The notes beneath the pieces were generated by a model. It had not been told where the DNA came from and searched no databases. It saw nothing but the letters and a program-made list of their open reading frames with translations. From Variovorax ginsengisoli (GTDB lineage Bacteria; Pseudomonadota; Gammaproteobacteria; Burkholderiales; Burkholderiaceae_C), in NCBI RefSeq assembly GCF_030486595.1, contig NZ_JAUJZH010000028.1:1-64000 (forward strand): 64,000 nucleotides of DNA, given 5' to 3'. Positions 42,308-51,914 of the stretch are shown here, piece after piece. The translations under genes were made by a program, and so were the position numbers. How positions within the stretch are numbered: the first letter of the stretch is position 1; each line of letters begins with the position of its first letter.

Positions 42308-44098
42308 TTGACGAAATATTCAGTGACGCAGTCCCCCGTCACGCAGTTGTTGGCAGACGTCAAGAGCGACAAGATCGCGATACCGGAACTCCAGCGACCT
42401 TTTGTCTGGGACAGCGTCAAGGTACGCGACCTAATGGACTCACTCTACAAGGGATATCCGGTCGGCTACCTTATCACGTGGCAGTCGGTCGGGGCGAAAC
42501 TCAAAGGCGGCCAGATTGCCGCACACCAACAAATATTGATCGACGGACAGCAGCGGATCACAGCGTTGCGGGCGGCCGTCGCCGGGTTGAAGGTGATCAA
42601 CAAGCGATACAAACCTGTTCGCATAACAATATCCTTCAACCCCATCACTGAAGAGTTTGCAACGCTGACGCCAGTGATCGAAAGAAGTCCGCAATGGATC
42701 GCGGATATTAGCGAGTACTTCAACTCGTCCTCGCCGTTGACTTTCGCACGTGAGTATCTTGAACGAAACCCAGGCGCTGACCCGAAAACGTTTGAGGATA
42801 GCTTGGCTCGCCTTGGCAGTATTCAACATGCTCAGATCGGGATAATCAGCCTGGATGATGGACTCGACGTCGAGACGATCTCTGAAATATTTATCAGGAT
42901 CAACTCGAAGGGCGTGCCTCTGAGCAGCGCAGACTTCGCGATGAGCAAGATTGCGACCTACGGTGACCGAGGTCGGAACCTGCGCAAGCTCATCGATTAT
43001 TTCTGTCAGTTGTCTGTGGCGCCGCATGCCTATTCCGACATCCAGGAGAACGACCGCGAGTTCGAGGCGACGCCGTACCTCAAAGCCATCAGCTGGTTAA
43101 AGGACGAGGCTGAGGACCTCTACGACCCGGAGTACAGCGACGTTATCCGTGTGGCGGGCCTCGTTGGCTTCAGTCGCGGCAAGGCGTCGAGCATCGTTAG
43201 CGAATTGTCAGGGCGCGACCCTGAAACAAAGAAGGTTGATGAGCAGCGGATACCAGTCGCCTACGACAAGCTTGAGCGCGCGCTTCTCCAAATCGTGAGC
43301 AACTACCACTTTGACAATTTTCTGATGCTCATCAAGTCTGCGGGGTTCATCACCCAAGGGATGGTTAATTCAAGGAATGCGATGAATTTCGCATATGCCC
43401 TCTATCTGCGCCTTCGTGAGGACGCAGACATCAGCGAGGGCGAGCGAAAGAGAATTGTGAAGCGCTGGTTCGTCATGTCGATGCTCACGGGTCGAAACTC
43501 CGGTGGCTTCGAGTCAACGTGGGAGCAGGATATCCGCAGGATCGGCGAATTGGGTGCCGCGAACTATGTCAAGCAGGTCGAAGAAGCCGAGCTGTCCGAT
43601 GCGTTCTGGGATTTTGCGCTGCCTGCGGCGCTTGAAACGACCAGCACAACGAGTCCGTTTTTTCAGACATTCTTGGCCGCTCAGGTGACCAATAACGCGC
43701 GCGGATTCCTGTCAAAAGGCATCACGGTTGCAGCCATGCACCAACAATCTGGAGACATCCACCATATCGTCCCCAAGGACTACCTCCAGAAGAACGGTTA
43801 TCCGGATCGCGGGGACTACAACCAAGTTGCGAACTTCGTGCTCACTGAGACGTCAATCAACATCAGCATCAGCAACAAGTCCCCGTCCACCTACATGAGG
43901 CAGGTCGATACACAGATCAAGTCTGGTGTACTCAACCTCGGAGAAATCACTGATGCCGATGACTTGGCGCGCAACCTCGTTGAGAACGCAGTCCCCGTCC
44001 GACTGAGCACAGTGGACGCAAGCTCATACAAAGGCTTCTTGGTCGAGCGTCGCAAGTTGATGGCAGCAACTATCCGAGATTACTACCAGGCGCTTTAG
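42308..44098 (+). CDS. GmrSD-like DUF262/HNH modification-dependent nuclease
   Basis: A 596-residue protein starting at TTG after AGAGGAG. The N-terminal DUF262 domain shows IPELQRPFVWDSVKVRDLMD and ILIDGQQRITALRAAV, where D-G-Q-Q-R-x-T is the ParB/DUF262 NTP-binding signature. A helical middle region follows. The C-terminus has GDIHHIVPKDYLQKNGYPD and YNQVANFVLTETSINISISN, a HNH-type nuclease like the GmrD DUF1524 domain. Such proteins restrict DNA carrying modified cytosines (for example glucosylated hydroxymethylcytosine), depending on a nucleotide. It is single-chain and stands alone. Confidence 0.82.
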   Translation: MTKYSVTQSPVTQLLADVKSDKIAIPELQRPFVWDSVKVRDLMDSLYKGYPVGYLITWQSVGAKLKGGQIAAHQQILIDGQQRITALRAAVAGLKVINKRYKPVRITISFNPITEEFATLTPVIERSPQWIADISEYFNSSSPLTFAREYLERNPGADPKTFEDSLARLGSIQHAQIGIISLDDGLDVETISEIFIRINSKGVPLSSADFAMSKIATYGDRGRNLRKLIDYFCQLSVAPHAYSDIQENDREFEATPYLKAISWLKDEAEDLYDPEYSDVIRVAGLVGFSRGKASSIVSELSGRDPETKKVDEQRIPVAYDKLERALLQIVSNYHFDNFLMLIKSAGFITQGMVNSRNAMNFAYALYLRLREDADISEGERKRIVKRWFVMSMLTGRNSGGFESTWEQDIRRIGELGAANYVKQVEEAELSDAFWDFALPAALETTSTTSPFFQTFLAAQVTNNARGFLSKGITVAAMHQQSGDIHHIVPKDYLQKNGYPDRGDYNQVANFVLTETSINISISNKSPSTYMRQVDTQIKSGVLNLGEITDADDLARNLVENAVPVRLSTVDASSYKGFLVERRKLMAATIRDYYQAL

Positions 44099-44190
44099 GG
44101 CCAGGACATGGGGTCCTTGAGAATCCTAAATTGCCGGCATGCCTCCCCCGAATCTGCCCCCGGAGAATGCAAACGACGGTTTTCCCGGTA

Positions 44191-44344
44191 TCAACCTCCG
44201 CTCAGAGCTTGGCCTAGGACGGCTGTTCGCGCCTTGGGGATCTTCTCGATGGAAATAGCGAAGTCGAAGGCGGCACCTTCCGAACGAAAGAAGCCTTCGC
44301 CGAGCCCGTCGGCACCGGCGAAAAGATCAATGACGGGAACACGC
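44191..44344 (-). pseudogene. N-terminal remnant of a 5-methylcytosine methyltransferase
   Basis: On the minus strand the frame reads VPVIDLFAGADGLGEGFFRS then EGAAFDFAISIEKIPKARTA, ending at a stop after LSGG. This aligns with the start of the intact methyltransferase at 57785-59371 (IPIIDLFAGPGGLGEGF, ISIEKESSAHST). The Gly-rich AdoMet loop is degraded (AGADG for AGPGG) and the catalytic part is absent. The fragment ends 93 bases from the convergent GmrSD gene. It is too diverged to be a recent copy of the intact gene. Confidence 0.72.
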
Positions 44345-44802
44345 ACGGGGAAGCAGGAAGTCTGATGAGAGAGCTTGCCAATGCTTGGTAGCCGCGCCCG
44401 GCAGCCGCCTGCGGCACCAGCCCCCGACGCGGGTCGCGTGTGCGCCCGTGCGGTTCGTATTGTCATCGTTACAGGACGTCCGACATCTCTCCGGCCGGCG
44501 GAATCTGATCGCCGTCGCGAAATTTTTCACGACATCGCGCGCGGCCTCGGGGACAAAATCGCCTCGCGACACAGTTGTGCAACTAACATCAAAGGATTGA
44601 TTCCGGCAGCCTCTTCGACATCGATGCTCCGGCAGCCGCTACCGCGGGCACCTGCGGTCTGCTGCCGACCCGCGCATCGGAACTGTCACTCCACTCACCC
44701 GCGGACTCGCGCAGCCGGCTTCCGTATCGTCGGCGACTGCAAGGCAACAGTCTCCGACCGGGAGGTTCCCTCCCGAGCGTTGTTGCCCGCACTTCACAGA
44801 CC
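44345..44802. other. Non-coding gap before the ankyrin-sigma gene
   Basis: About 460 bases between the methyltransferase remnant and the sigma-factor start. No convincing gene was seen on either strand; open frames here are arginine-rich and lack ribosome sites. AGTTGTGCAACT near 44573 is a short imperfect palindrome. The promoter of the sigma operon must lie here, but no clear sigma70 box was recognised. Confidence 0.4.
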
Positions 44803-47532
44803 ATGGCCGGTTCAGCACTGAACTCTGACAGCCCGCGCCCGCTGGCGCGCCTTTTCAAGATCGCGGTCTCCTCCGGGATCGAGGCCGCTGTGCGTCTGCA
44901 CATCGGCCGCGGTGACGATCTGGAAGGCCGGGATGAGAAGGGTATGACGCCGTTGCAGATCGCCGCATCCCGCGATCGCGCCGCGGTTTGTCAACTGCTG
45001 CTGGACGCTGGTGCGGACGCGACCGCGACGGACCCGGCCGGCCGCGATGCCCTGGCAATCGCGCGCGCATCCTCCGCGCATGCTGCCACTGGCGTGATAT
45101 CGCGCCACATCGAGCCGGTGATGTCCCCCGCGCCGGCTGTGCCGTCTGTGACGGCTTCCGCTGTCACCGCCGAAAGCCCGATTCCCGCGACGCACCTGTC
45201 CCCGAATCAAGCCAGTCTGCCCCTGCCAACGGATGACACGGCGTCAGGCCCGCAGCATGACGCACTGACCATCGCTGTCGCGGGCAATGATCCCGCAGAC
45301 GCGCTTTCCTGGGACGCAGAAGATGACGCTCAACTGACGGACGCCATGGTCGTCCCTGCAGGCAATCCTGCTGCCACCGGCACCGCTCTGCCCGCCCAGC
45401 AAAGTCTCTCCACGCCCGACGGGCTGGCCGACGAAGGGGAGGATGACTTCCTGTCCTCCTGCGGCTGGGAACCCGAGGAGTCGTCCGAGCCGCCGACCGT
45501 CGATCCTGATCTGATCCGGGCACAGGCCGACCGGCAGGAAGAAATCAGCCGCCATGTGCCGGCCGGCACCGAGCCGGAGTGGGAGGAAGCCGCCGGTCTG
45601 CTCCCGGAGCGTGCCGTCCGGCTGCGGACCGTAGACGACTCTCGGCATCTGGTTCGTCGTCTGCTTCTTCGCGCGATCCGCGAGGGCAGCGTCCCCTCGA
45701 TCGCGATCGAGAACGCCTTGTCCGCGCATGGCGACGGCGCTGACCGAAACCCGGGCGCCGAAGCGGCCCTTGCGTTCGTGATCGGTGACTTGGGTGCGGA
45801 CATCGACGAACGCGAGGAGAACAGCTCAGCGGTTCCAGCGGACAACTTCGAGGTCTGGGTCGATGACAGGGCGGACGAGGATGAAGAGGCCGCCGTCGGC
45901 CCGGCGCTGGACCATTTCGAGGACATCGTGTCCGGCCGAACGGATCCGATCCGGATGCACTACCGGGCAGCAGCGCGACACCCGCTCCTCACACCTGAGC
46001 AGGAGCAGGAGACTGCCCGCGGCATGTCCGCAGCGGCAGAGTGCGCGCTGGATGCACTTGCGCAATGGCCCAGGGCTCTTGACGAGATCGAGAGGCTGCT
46101 CGCAGCCGCCCACGCCGATGCGTCTGTGCTGTCCAGCGTTGTCCTGTCCTCCCCGGCGCGCGGCAACGCGGAGGACGCCGCTTCGGACGATACCGATCCG
46201 GAAGATGGGCAGTCCGCCGGCGAGCCGGATCCGGAAGCGGAAAATGAAGGGGCGCAGGCGCCCGCACCTGAGCCGGGCGAAGTGCTCGAACGGATCGTGT
46301 CCCTGCGTGCGGCGCCAAGCGCACCCGGTTCACAGTCCGGCGAGCTCCGGTCGGAACTCGGACGGCTGAACTTCCGGCGCTCATTTCTTCTGAGGCTCGA
46401 GGACCTGGCGCGGGCGGACAAGGATCCAGGAGCACGCGCGTTCTGTGCAGCAATTGCACAGCTGCAGGTCCACAGGTCACGCATGGCGGAAGCCAACCAG
46501 CGCCTGGTGTTCGACGTGGCCAGGCGCTACATCAATTCCGGCATTCCGGTCGATGATCTCATCCAGGAAGGCAACCTCGGCCTGCTGAGCGCCATTGACC
46601 GCTTTGACTGGACGCGCGGCTTTCGTTTCTCGACCATGGCGACCTGGTGGGTGCGCCAGGCCGTTTCGCGCGGCGTCGCGGACAAGTCGCTGCCGATCCG
46701 TGTGCCTGTTCACATGTACGAGAAACTCTACCGTCTGCGCGTGGGAACCGAGCAGTTCGAGCGCCGCAACGGCAGATCGCCCACCGAGAGTGAGCAGGCT
46801 GAGCTGTGCGGGCTGACCGTCGCGAAACTGGCTCTGCTGGTCGGGGCCGCGGCGCCGCAGATGGATCTGGATGAGGCCTCCTGCGAATACGCGCTGTACT
46901 CGGACGATGGCGACGATGCGACCGTCGAGGTTGCACGGCGCCAGGAGGCTGAGGTGGTACAGGACCTTCTGAGCGGACTCAAGCTCAAGGACGCGCAGAT
47001 TCTGCGACAGCGCTACGGCATCGGGACGCCGGACGCCCGGACCCTGGAGGAGGTTGGCGCAGCCTTCGAGCTGACCCGCGAGCGCATCCGGCAGATCGAG
47101 GCGAAACTGCTTCGCGGCCTCGGCTCCCCGCATGTCCGGAAGGCACTCATGAGGCGCCTCGGCAGAGGCCTTCCCGGCGATGCAAAGCTAGCGCCTGGCA
47201 CGCGGCCCGCCCGTACGGCCAAGGCGCGCGATGCGGCGGAAGACTTCGCGGAAGTGGATGCATCGCAGCTTCCTGCCGTCATCGTTGACGCCCAGGAACC
47301 GGAGTCTCCGGTCCTTCTGGTCGCGCCGGCCCCGGAGCAACCTGCGCCGACCGTCCGCGCGCTGGCCGATGCGGCGTGGGAGCTGGGCGTTCCCGTATCG
47401 GTCGAGCAGACGGACGCCGGCGAACGCCACACCTTCGGAGTGCTGCATGCACCCGAAGCGGCCGCCGGGCTGGTGCACAGCCTAGTCGCGACGGGTTTCG
47501 AGTTCGTCCCGGGTGTGGGGTACCGCAAATGA
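44803..47532 (+). CDS. Sigma70-family factor with N-terminal ankyrin region
   Basis: A 909-residue protein. Residues ~30-95 show ankyrin repeats (EGRDEKGMTPLQIAASRDRA, VCQLLLDAGADATATDPAGR). A long acidic middle region follows (~100-375). From DPIRMHYRAAARHPLLTPEQ (~380) it is an RpoD-like sigma: region 2 at ~560-640 with NQRLVFDVARRYINSGIPVD, DLIQEGNLGLLSAIDRFDWT and FRFSTMATWWVRQAVSRGVA; region 4 at ~725-790 with TLEEVGAAFELTRERIRQIE. The last ~120 residues are extra (VSVEQTDAGERHTFGVLHAP). Its stop overlaps the GHKL gene start (ATGA). A sigma factor as first gene of a restriction-like operon suggests self-controlled expression. Confidence 0.85.
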   Translation: MAGSALNSDSPRPLARLFKIAVSSGIEAAVRLHIGRGDDLEGRDEKGMTPLQIAASRDRAAVCQLLLDAGADATATDPAGRDALAIARASSAHAATGVISRHIEPVMSPAPAVPSVTASAVTAESPIPATHLSPNQASLPLPTDDTASGPQHDALTIAVAGNDPADALSWDAEDDAQLTDAMVVPAGNPAATGTALPAQQSLSTPDGLADEGEDDFLSSCGWEPEESSEPPTVDPDLIRAQADRQEEISRHVPAGTEPEWEEAAGLLPERAVRLRTVDDSRHLVRRLLLRAIREGSVPSIAIENALSAHGDGADRNPGAEAALAFVIGDLGADIDEREENSSAVPADNFEVWVDDRADEDEEAAVGPALDHFEDIVSGRTDPIRMHYRAAARHPLLTPEQEQETARGMSAAAECALDALAQWPRALDEIERLLAAAHADASVLSSVVLSSPARGNAEDAASDDTDPEDGQSAGEPDPEAENEGAQAPAPEPGEVLERIVSLRAAPSAPGSQSGELRSELGRLNFRRSFLLRLEDLARADKDPGARAFCAAIAQLQVHRSRMAEANQRLVFDVARRYINSGIPVDDLIQEGNLGLLSAIDRFDWTRGFRFSTMATWWVRQAVSRGVADKSLPIRVPVHMYEKLYRLRVGTEQFERRNGRSPTESEQAELCGLTVAKLALLVGAAAPQMDLDEASCEYALYSDDGDDATVEVARRQEAEVVQDLLSGLKLKDAQILRQRYGIGTPDARTLEEVGAAFELTRERIRQIEAKLLRGLGSPHVRKALMRRLGRGLPGDAKLAPGTRPARTAKARDAAEDFAEVDASQLPAVIVDAQEPESPVLLVAPAPEQPAPTVRALADAAWELGVPVSVEQTDAGERHTFGVLHAPEAAAGLVHSLVATGFEFVPGVGYRK

Positions 47533-49022
47533 AGTCATGGCGATCCGCGCCGCCGCGGGCAACAGCAATGCTCGAGGCCCTGCGGGGAATGGGGTACTCG
47601 ACTGGTGCCGCCCTCGCGGACATCGTCGACAACAGCATTGCCGCAGGCGCCACGAACGTGGACATCATGTTCACCTGGGACGGCGACAGAAGCCGGGTCG
47701 TCATTCTGGATGACGGGCACGGCATGAGCGACGCCGCGCTCGAGCAGGCCATGACGCTCGGGGACAAGAACCCTCTGGACCAGCGCGACGCCGGTGACCT
47801 GGGGCGTTTCGGGATGGGTCTGAAGACAGCATCCTTCTCGCAGTGCCGGCGTCTGACTGTGGCGACCCGGCGCGATGGCGCGACCGCCTGCCTGCGCTGG
47901 GACCTGGATGAGCTGGCCCGCAACTCGGCCATCGGGTGGGCGTTGCTGGAGGGGCCGGACCCGGAATCCGCCGCCCTCATCAGCCCGCTGCAGCAGCGCG
48001 ACAGCGGTACGCTGGTGCTGTGGGAGGTTCTCGACCGGATCGTCACGAGTGCTTTCACGCCGGAGCACTTTCTGGATGTGATCGAGGAGGTCGAGCACCA
48101 CCTCGCCATGGTCTTTCACCGTCTGATCGGGGAAACGGGTCGCAGCATTCGTCTCACACTGAATGAGCGTGCGGTGAAGCCCTGGGATCCATTCATGACC
48201 GGCCATCCCGCCAAGCCCTGGGAGTCGCCCGTAGAACGAAGGCTCACGGACAATGGTGTCGTGTCCGTGCAATGCCATGTGCTGCCGCACAAGGACCGCC
48301 TCAAACAGGAGGAGTTCGAGCGTTTCGGCGGCCCGGCCGGCTGGAACGCCCAGCAGGGCTTCTACGTCTATCGCAACAACCGGTTGCTGCTGGCAGGTGG
48401 CTGGCTCGGCTTGGGCAAGGGGCGCGCCTGGAACCGCGAGGAGGCATTCCGCCTCGCACGAATTCGGCTCGACATCACCAACACTGCCGACGCGGCCTGG
48501 AAGATCGACATCCGCAAATCAACGGCCCGGCCGCCCGTGTCGCTGCGTCCGTGGCTCACCCGCCTGGCTGAGGACACCCGCGACCGCGCCCGGCGGGTAT
48601 TCGCCTTCCGCGCTGCGCCTCAGCCAAGACAGGGAGGCGCGGCGGCGGTGGAGCTGGCCTGGCGCGCCGAAACCGGTGCGGCAGGTGTGAAGTACCGCAT
48701 CGATCAGAAGCATCCCGCTGTCGCAGCGGTCCTGGACGCCTGCCAGAACGATGCTGAACTGGTGCGGGCGATGCTCCGGGTCATCGAGGAGACCGTTCCG
48801 GTCCAGCGGATCTGGCTCGACACTGCCGAGGCGAAGGACACACCGCGCACCGGTTTCGCCGGTGAGCCCGACGCGCAGGTGCGGTCGGTCCTGAACGTGC
48901 TCTTCCGTGACATGGTGATGCGCCGCGGCATGAGCGAGGAACTCGCCAGGAAAGCTCTTGCATCCACCGAGCCATTTCAGGACTATCCGGCATTGGTCGC
49001 ATCGCTGCGCCTGGAGCGGTAG
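47529..49022 (+). CDS. GHKL (MutL/MORC-like) ATPase
   Basis: A 497-residue protein starting inside the sigma gene stop. The Bergerat fold is clear: N box ALADIVDNSIAAGATNVDI (residues ~28-46), DDGHGMS (61-67) and GRFGMGLKTASFSQCRRLTV (~92-110). A following domain contains RDSGTLVLWEVLDRI and FYVYRNNRLLLAGGWLGLG, the S5-like fold with a catalytic-lysine-type loop, and LDITNTADAAWKIDIRKSTA. Proteins like this (MutL/MORC homologues of restriction systems) occur with Z1 helicases and nucleases in operons described from comparative genomics. It probably clamps or remodels DNA in an ATP-dependent way. Confidence 0.85.
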   Translation: MKSWRSAPPRATAMLEALRGMGYSTGAALADIVDNSIAAGATNVDIMFTWDGDRSRVVILDDGHGMSDAALEQAMTLGDKNPLDQRDAGDLGRFGMGLKTASFSQCRRLTVATRRDGATACLRWDLDELARNSAIGWALLEGPDPESAALISPLQQRDSGTLVLWEVLDRIVTSAFTPEHFLDVIEEVEHHLAMVFHRLIGETGRSIRLTLNERAVKPWDPFMTGHPAKPWESPVERRLTDNGVVSVQCHVLPHKDRLKQEEFERFGGPAGWNAQQGFYVYRNNRLLLAGGWLGLGKGRAWNREEAFRLARIRLDITNTADAAWKIDIRKSTARPPVSLRPWLTRLAEDTRDRARRVFAFRAAPQPRQGGAAAVELAWRAETGAAGVKYRIDQKHPAVAAVLDACQNDAELVRAMLRVIEETVPVQRIWLDTAEAKDTPRTGFAGEPDAQVRSVLNVLFRDMVMRRGMSEELARKALASTEPFQDYPALVASLRLER

Positions 49023-49052
49023 CAAAAAAATCAGAACAAGAGGAACTGTCAG

Positions 49053-51914
49053 ATGTCAGACATGCAGTTGAACGTGATCTCCATTGCGCAGATCCTGCTG
49101 CGCAACGAGCCCGAAGAGAGCACCCGTTCACCAAAATTGATCGCCGACAAGGTGAGCCTGGCCGCGCTTACGCTGGGCCTGGGCCCAGGTGATTTCGACA
49201 AGGACGCTGCTGTCGCGGAGCTCGTGCGCAGGTTCAGTCACTGGGTGCCAAACGATGCGGCACTGAGCGACTCCGCGGGGCATGAGGACTGGTTCAACCC
49301 CTCGCTCAAAAAAGACTGGCGCTACTGGCAGCGCCTGCAGCGCTATCTCGAGCGCACGATGCCGGTGAGTGTCGTCGAGGCGCTGGATCGTTCCACCGAC
49401 GGCATCATCGAGCAGCTGGAAAATCCCGCGCGCGAGGCGCCTTGGGACCGCCGCGGCCTCGTCGTCGGGCACGTCCAGTCTGGCAAGACCAGCAGCTACT
49501 CGGCTCTGATCTGCAAAGCGGCTGACGCCGGCTACAAGATCATCGTGGTGCTCGCGGGCATGCACAACAACCTGCGCTCGCAGACACAGATCCGCCTGGA
49601 GGAATCCTTCCTGGGCTACGAGACATCGCCATTCCGCGAGCCCGGAAATCCGGTAGGAGTCTTCTTCGAGGACCGGGATCCCGATATCCATCCGAACTGC
49701 GCGACCTCCCGCGACGAGAAGGGGGACTTCAACGGCGCCGCGGCGCAGAAGTTCTCGGTCTCGCCTGAGCAGCGACCCTGGCTTTTCGTCGTCAAGAAGA
49801 ACAAGTCGGTGCTGGAGCGGCTGCTGAAATGGATGCGCAGCAACCATGTGGCGAACGCCACCGATCCCGAAACCGGCCGCAGGATCTCGACCAATCTGCC
49901 GCTGCTCGTGATTGACGACGAGGCGGACAACGCCTCCGTGGACACGGGCGAACAGGAATTCGACGAGAACGGTGTTCCCGATCCGGAGCACGAGCCGAAA
50001 GCAATCAACAGCCTGATCCGGCGCATCCTGGCCACGTTCGCCAAGTCCGCCTATGTCGGTTACACCGCTACCCCGTTCGCCAACGTGTTCATCCACCGCC
50101 GCGCCAAGACGAAGGAAGAGGGTGAGGATCTGTTCCCGCGCTCTTTCATCCGGAACCTGGCCGCGCCGGACAACTACGTGGGCCCCACCCGCGTGTTCGG
50201 CCTGACCGGACCGGATGGCGAGCGGGTCGATGGCCTGCCGCTGATTCATGCCTTCAGCGACCACGTGACGGATGACGGCAAGGGCTGGATGCCACCCGGG
50301 CATGACAAGCAGCACATTCCCATGTTCAAGGGCGAGGATGCGCTGCCGCCGTCCCTCCAGGCGGCCGTCCGATCATTTCTTCTGGCCTGTGCCACGAGGG
50401 CCTGCCGCGGGCAAAGGTCGCGCCATTGCTCGATGCTGATCCATGTGACTCGCTTCACGGCGGTGCAGAACCATGTGCGCCGCCAGGTGGACGAGTACGT
50501 CAAGCGGGTGGTCCAGCGCCTGAGCCGCAGGATTGACGAGGCCGCACTCATCGCCGAGATGCGTGAGCAGTGGGAACGTGACTTCGTGCCCACGCATGAC
50601 GTCGTCCGCGACGCGGTCGGCGAGGCCGACCAGCTGCCAGCGCTGCCGGCCTGGGAGGACATCGAGCGGGTGCTGCCCGACGTCGCCGCCGACATCGTGG
50701 TCAAGACCATCAACGGTTCGGCCAAGGACGCGCTGGACTATGTCGAGAAGGAAACCACCGGTCTGAAGGTGATTGCCATCGGAGGAGACAAGCTCGCGCG
50801 CGGCCTGACGCTGGAGGGGCTCATCACCAGCTACTTCGTGCGTACCACACGCATGTACGACACCCTGATGCAGATGGGCCGCTGGTTCGGCTACCGGCCC
50901 GGCTATCTGGACGTGTGCCGCCTGTACACCACGTCAGACCTGATCCGCAGTTTCGGCCTGATCGCCGATGCGGCCGAGGAACTGCGGCAGGAGTTCGATG
51001 CCATGGTGGCTGTCGGCGGCACGCCGGACACCTATGGCCTGAAGGTCGCCGCGCATCCGAGCCTGCTGGTCACCTCGCCGATGAAGATGCGTACGGCACA
51101 GACTGTGCGCCTTTCCTACAGCGGCTCTCTGACGCAGACGATTGCCTTCCCCGGCACGAAGGGCGCGCTGCAAGGCAACCTGGATGCCGCCGCACAGCTG
51201 ATCACCACGATGGGCCCGCCGGCGGTGACCGGGCCGGAGCAGGAGCGGCCGGACCTCCCGCCGGACAGGTGGAAGCGATCCCGGGTGTGGCGCGATATCC
51301 CGGCAGCTGCGGTGACGGCATTCCTGAAGTCCTACGTCACGGCACCTGGCATCGAGCGGGCCAACGGCACCGTGATGGCCGAGTTCATCGAAGAAATGAA
51401 TGACCGCGGCGAGCTGGACCTCTGGACGGTGGCCCTCGTGGCCGAGGGGAAGGCCGGCAGCGGCCATCCTTCCTATACCTTCCCGGGCGGGATCGAGGTG
51501 AAAGACATGCCCACCCGGTCGTCGAAATCAACGCGTGGCTTTTCCATCGGTGTTCTGACCGATCCGGCAGACGAGGGCATCGACGTGGGCTTCGCGGACT
51601 GGGAGAGCGCACTCGGGGCCACTGTGGCGGCATGGGAGCGCGAGGGCAACAAGAAGCGCCCCCGGCCCGAGCGCGCAGGCGGCCGGGCCCTGCGAGACCT
51701 CCGGACGAGGGAGCACGCAGGCCCCGGTCACCGCGGCCTGCTTCTCCTCTATCCTCTGTCGCCCTGGCGCGAGAAAGACGATCCCATCATTCCGGACTGG
51801 AAACTGCCAGTGATCGGGTTCGCGGTCAGCTTCCCCTCCAGCGACCAGGAAGTCTCCGTCGAATACAAGGTCGACCACCTCCTCTGGGAGGAGCAGTATG
51901 AGTCTGCCGAATGA
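49053..51914 (+). CDS. Z1-domain helicase-like ATPase
   Basis: A 953-residue Z1 protein. Walker A is GHVQSGKT (139-146); the Walker B/DEAD-like box is DDEAD (288-292), followed by GYTATPFANVF at ~336, and DKLARGLTLEGL plus MYDTLMQMGRWFGYRPGYLD at ~585-620 are the C-terminal helicase motifs. An AGAGGAA ribosome site precedes the ATG. Z1 proteins are SF2-like and associate with GHKL ATPases and endonucleases. It overlaps the next gene by 17 bases, showing tight coupling. Confidence 0.88.
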   Translation: MSDMQLNVISIAQILLRNEPEESTRSPKLIADKVSLAALTLGLGPGDFDKDAAVAELVRRFSHWVPNDAALSDSAGHEDWFNPSLKKDWRYWQRLQRYLERTMPVSVVEALDRSTDGIIEQLENPAREAPWDRRGLVVGHVQSGKTSSYSALICKAADAGYKIIVVLAGMHNNLRSQTQIRLEESFLGYETSPFREPGNPVGVFFEDRDPDIHPNCATSRDEKGDFNGAAAQKFSVSPEQRPWLFVVKKNKSVLERLLKWMRSNHVANATDPETGRRISTNLPLLVIDDEADNASVDTGEQEFDENGVPDPEHEPKAINSLIRRILATFAKSAYVGYTATPFANVFIHRRAKTKEEGEDLFPRSFIRNLAAPDNYVGPTRVFGLTGPDGERVDGLPLIHAFSDHVTDDGKGWMPPGHDKQHIPMFKGEDALPPSLQAAVRSFLLACATRACRGQRSRHCSMLIHVTRFTAVQNHVRRQVDEYVKRVVQRLSRRIDEAALIAEMREQWERDFVPTHDVVRDAVGEADQLPALPAWEDIERVLPDVAADIVVKTINGSAKDALDYVEKETTGLKVIAIGGDKLARGLTLEGLITSYFVRTTRMYDTLMQMGRWFGYRPGYLDVCRLYTTSDLIRSFGLIADAAEELRQEFDAMVAVGGTPDTYGLKVAAHPSLLVTSPMKMRTAQTVRLSYSGSLTQTIAFPGTKGALQGNLDAAAQLITTMGPPAVTGPEQERPDLPPDRWKRSRVWRDIPAAAVTAFLKSYVTAPGIERANGTVMAEFIEEMNDRGELDLWTVALVAEGKAGSGHPSYTFPGGIEVKDMPTRSSKSTRGFSIGVLTDPADEGIDVGFADWESALGATVAAWEREGNKKRPRPERAGGRALRDLRTREHAGPGHRGLLLLYPLSPWREKDDPIIPDWKLPVIGFAVSFPSSDQEVSVEYKVDHLLWEEQYESAE

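Noticed and set aside
44375..44821. A 148-codon frame upstream of the sigma gene
   Set aside because: Arginine/serine/proline-rich, overlaps the sigma start, and reads like non-coding GC-rich sequence.
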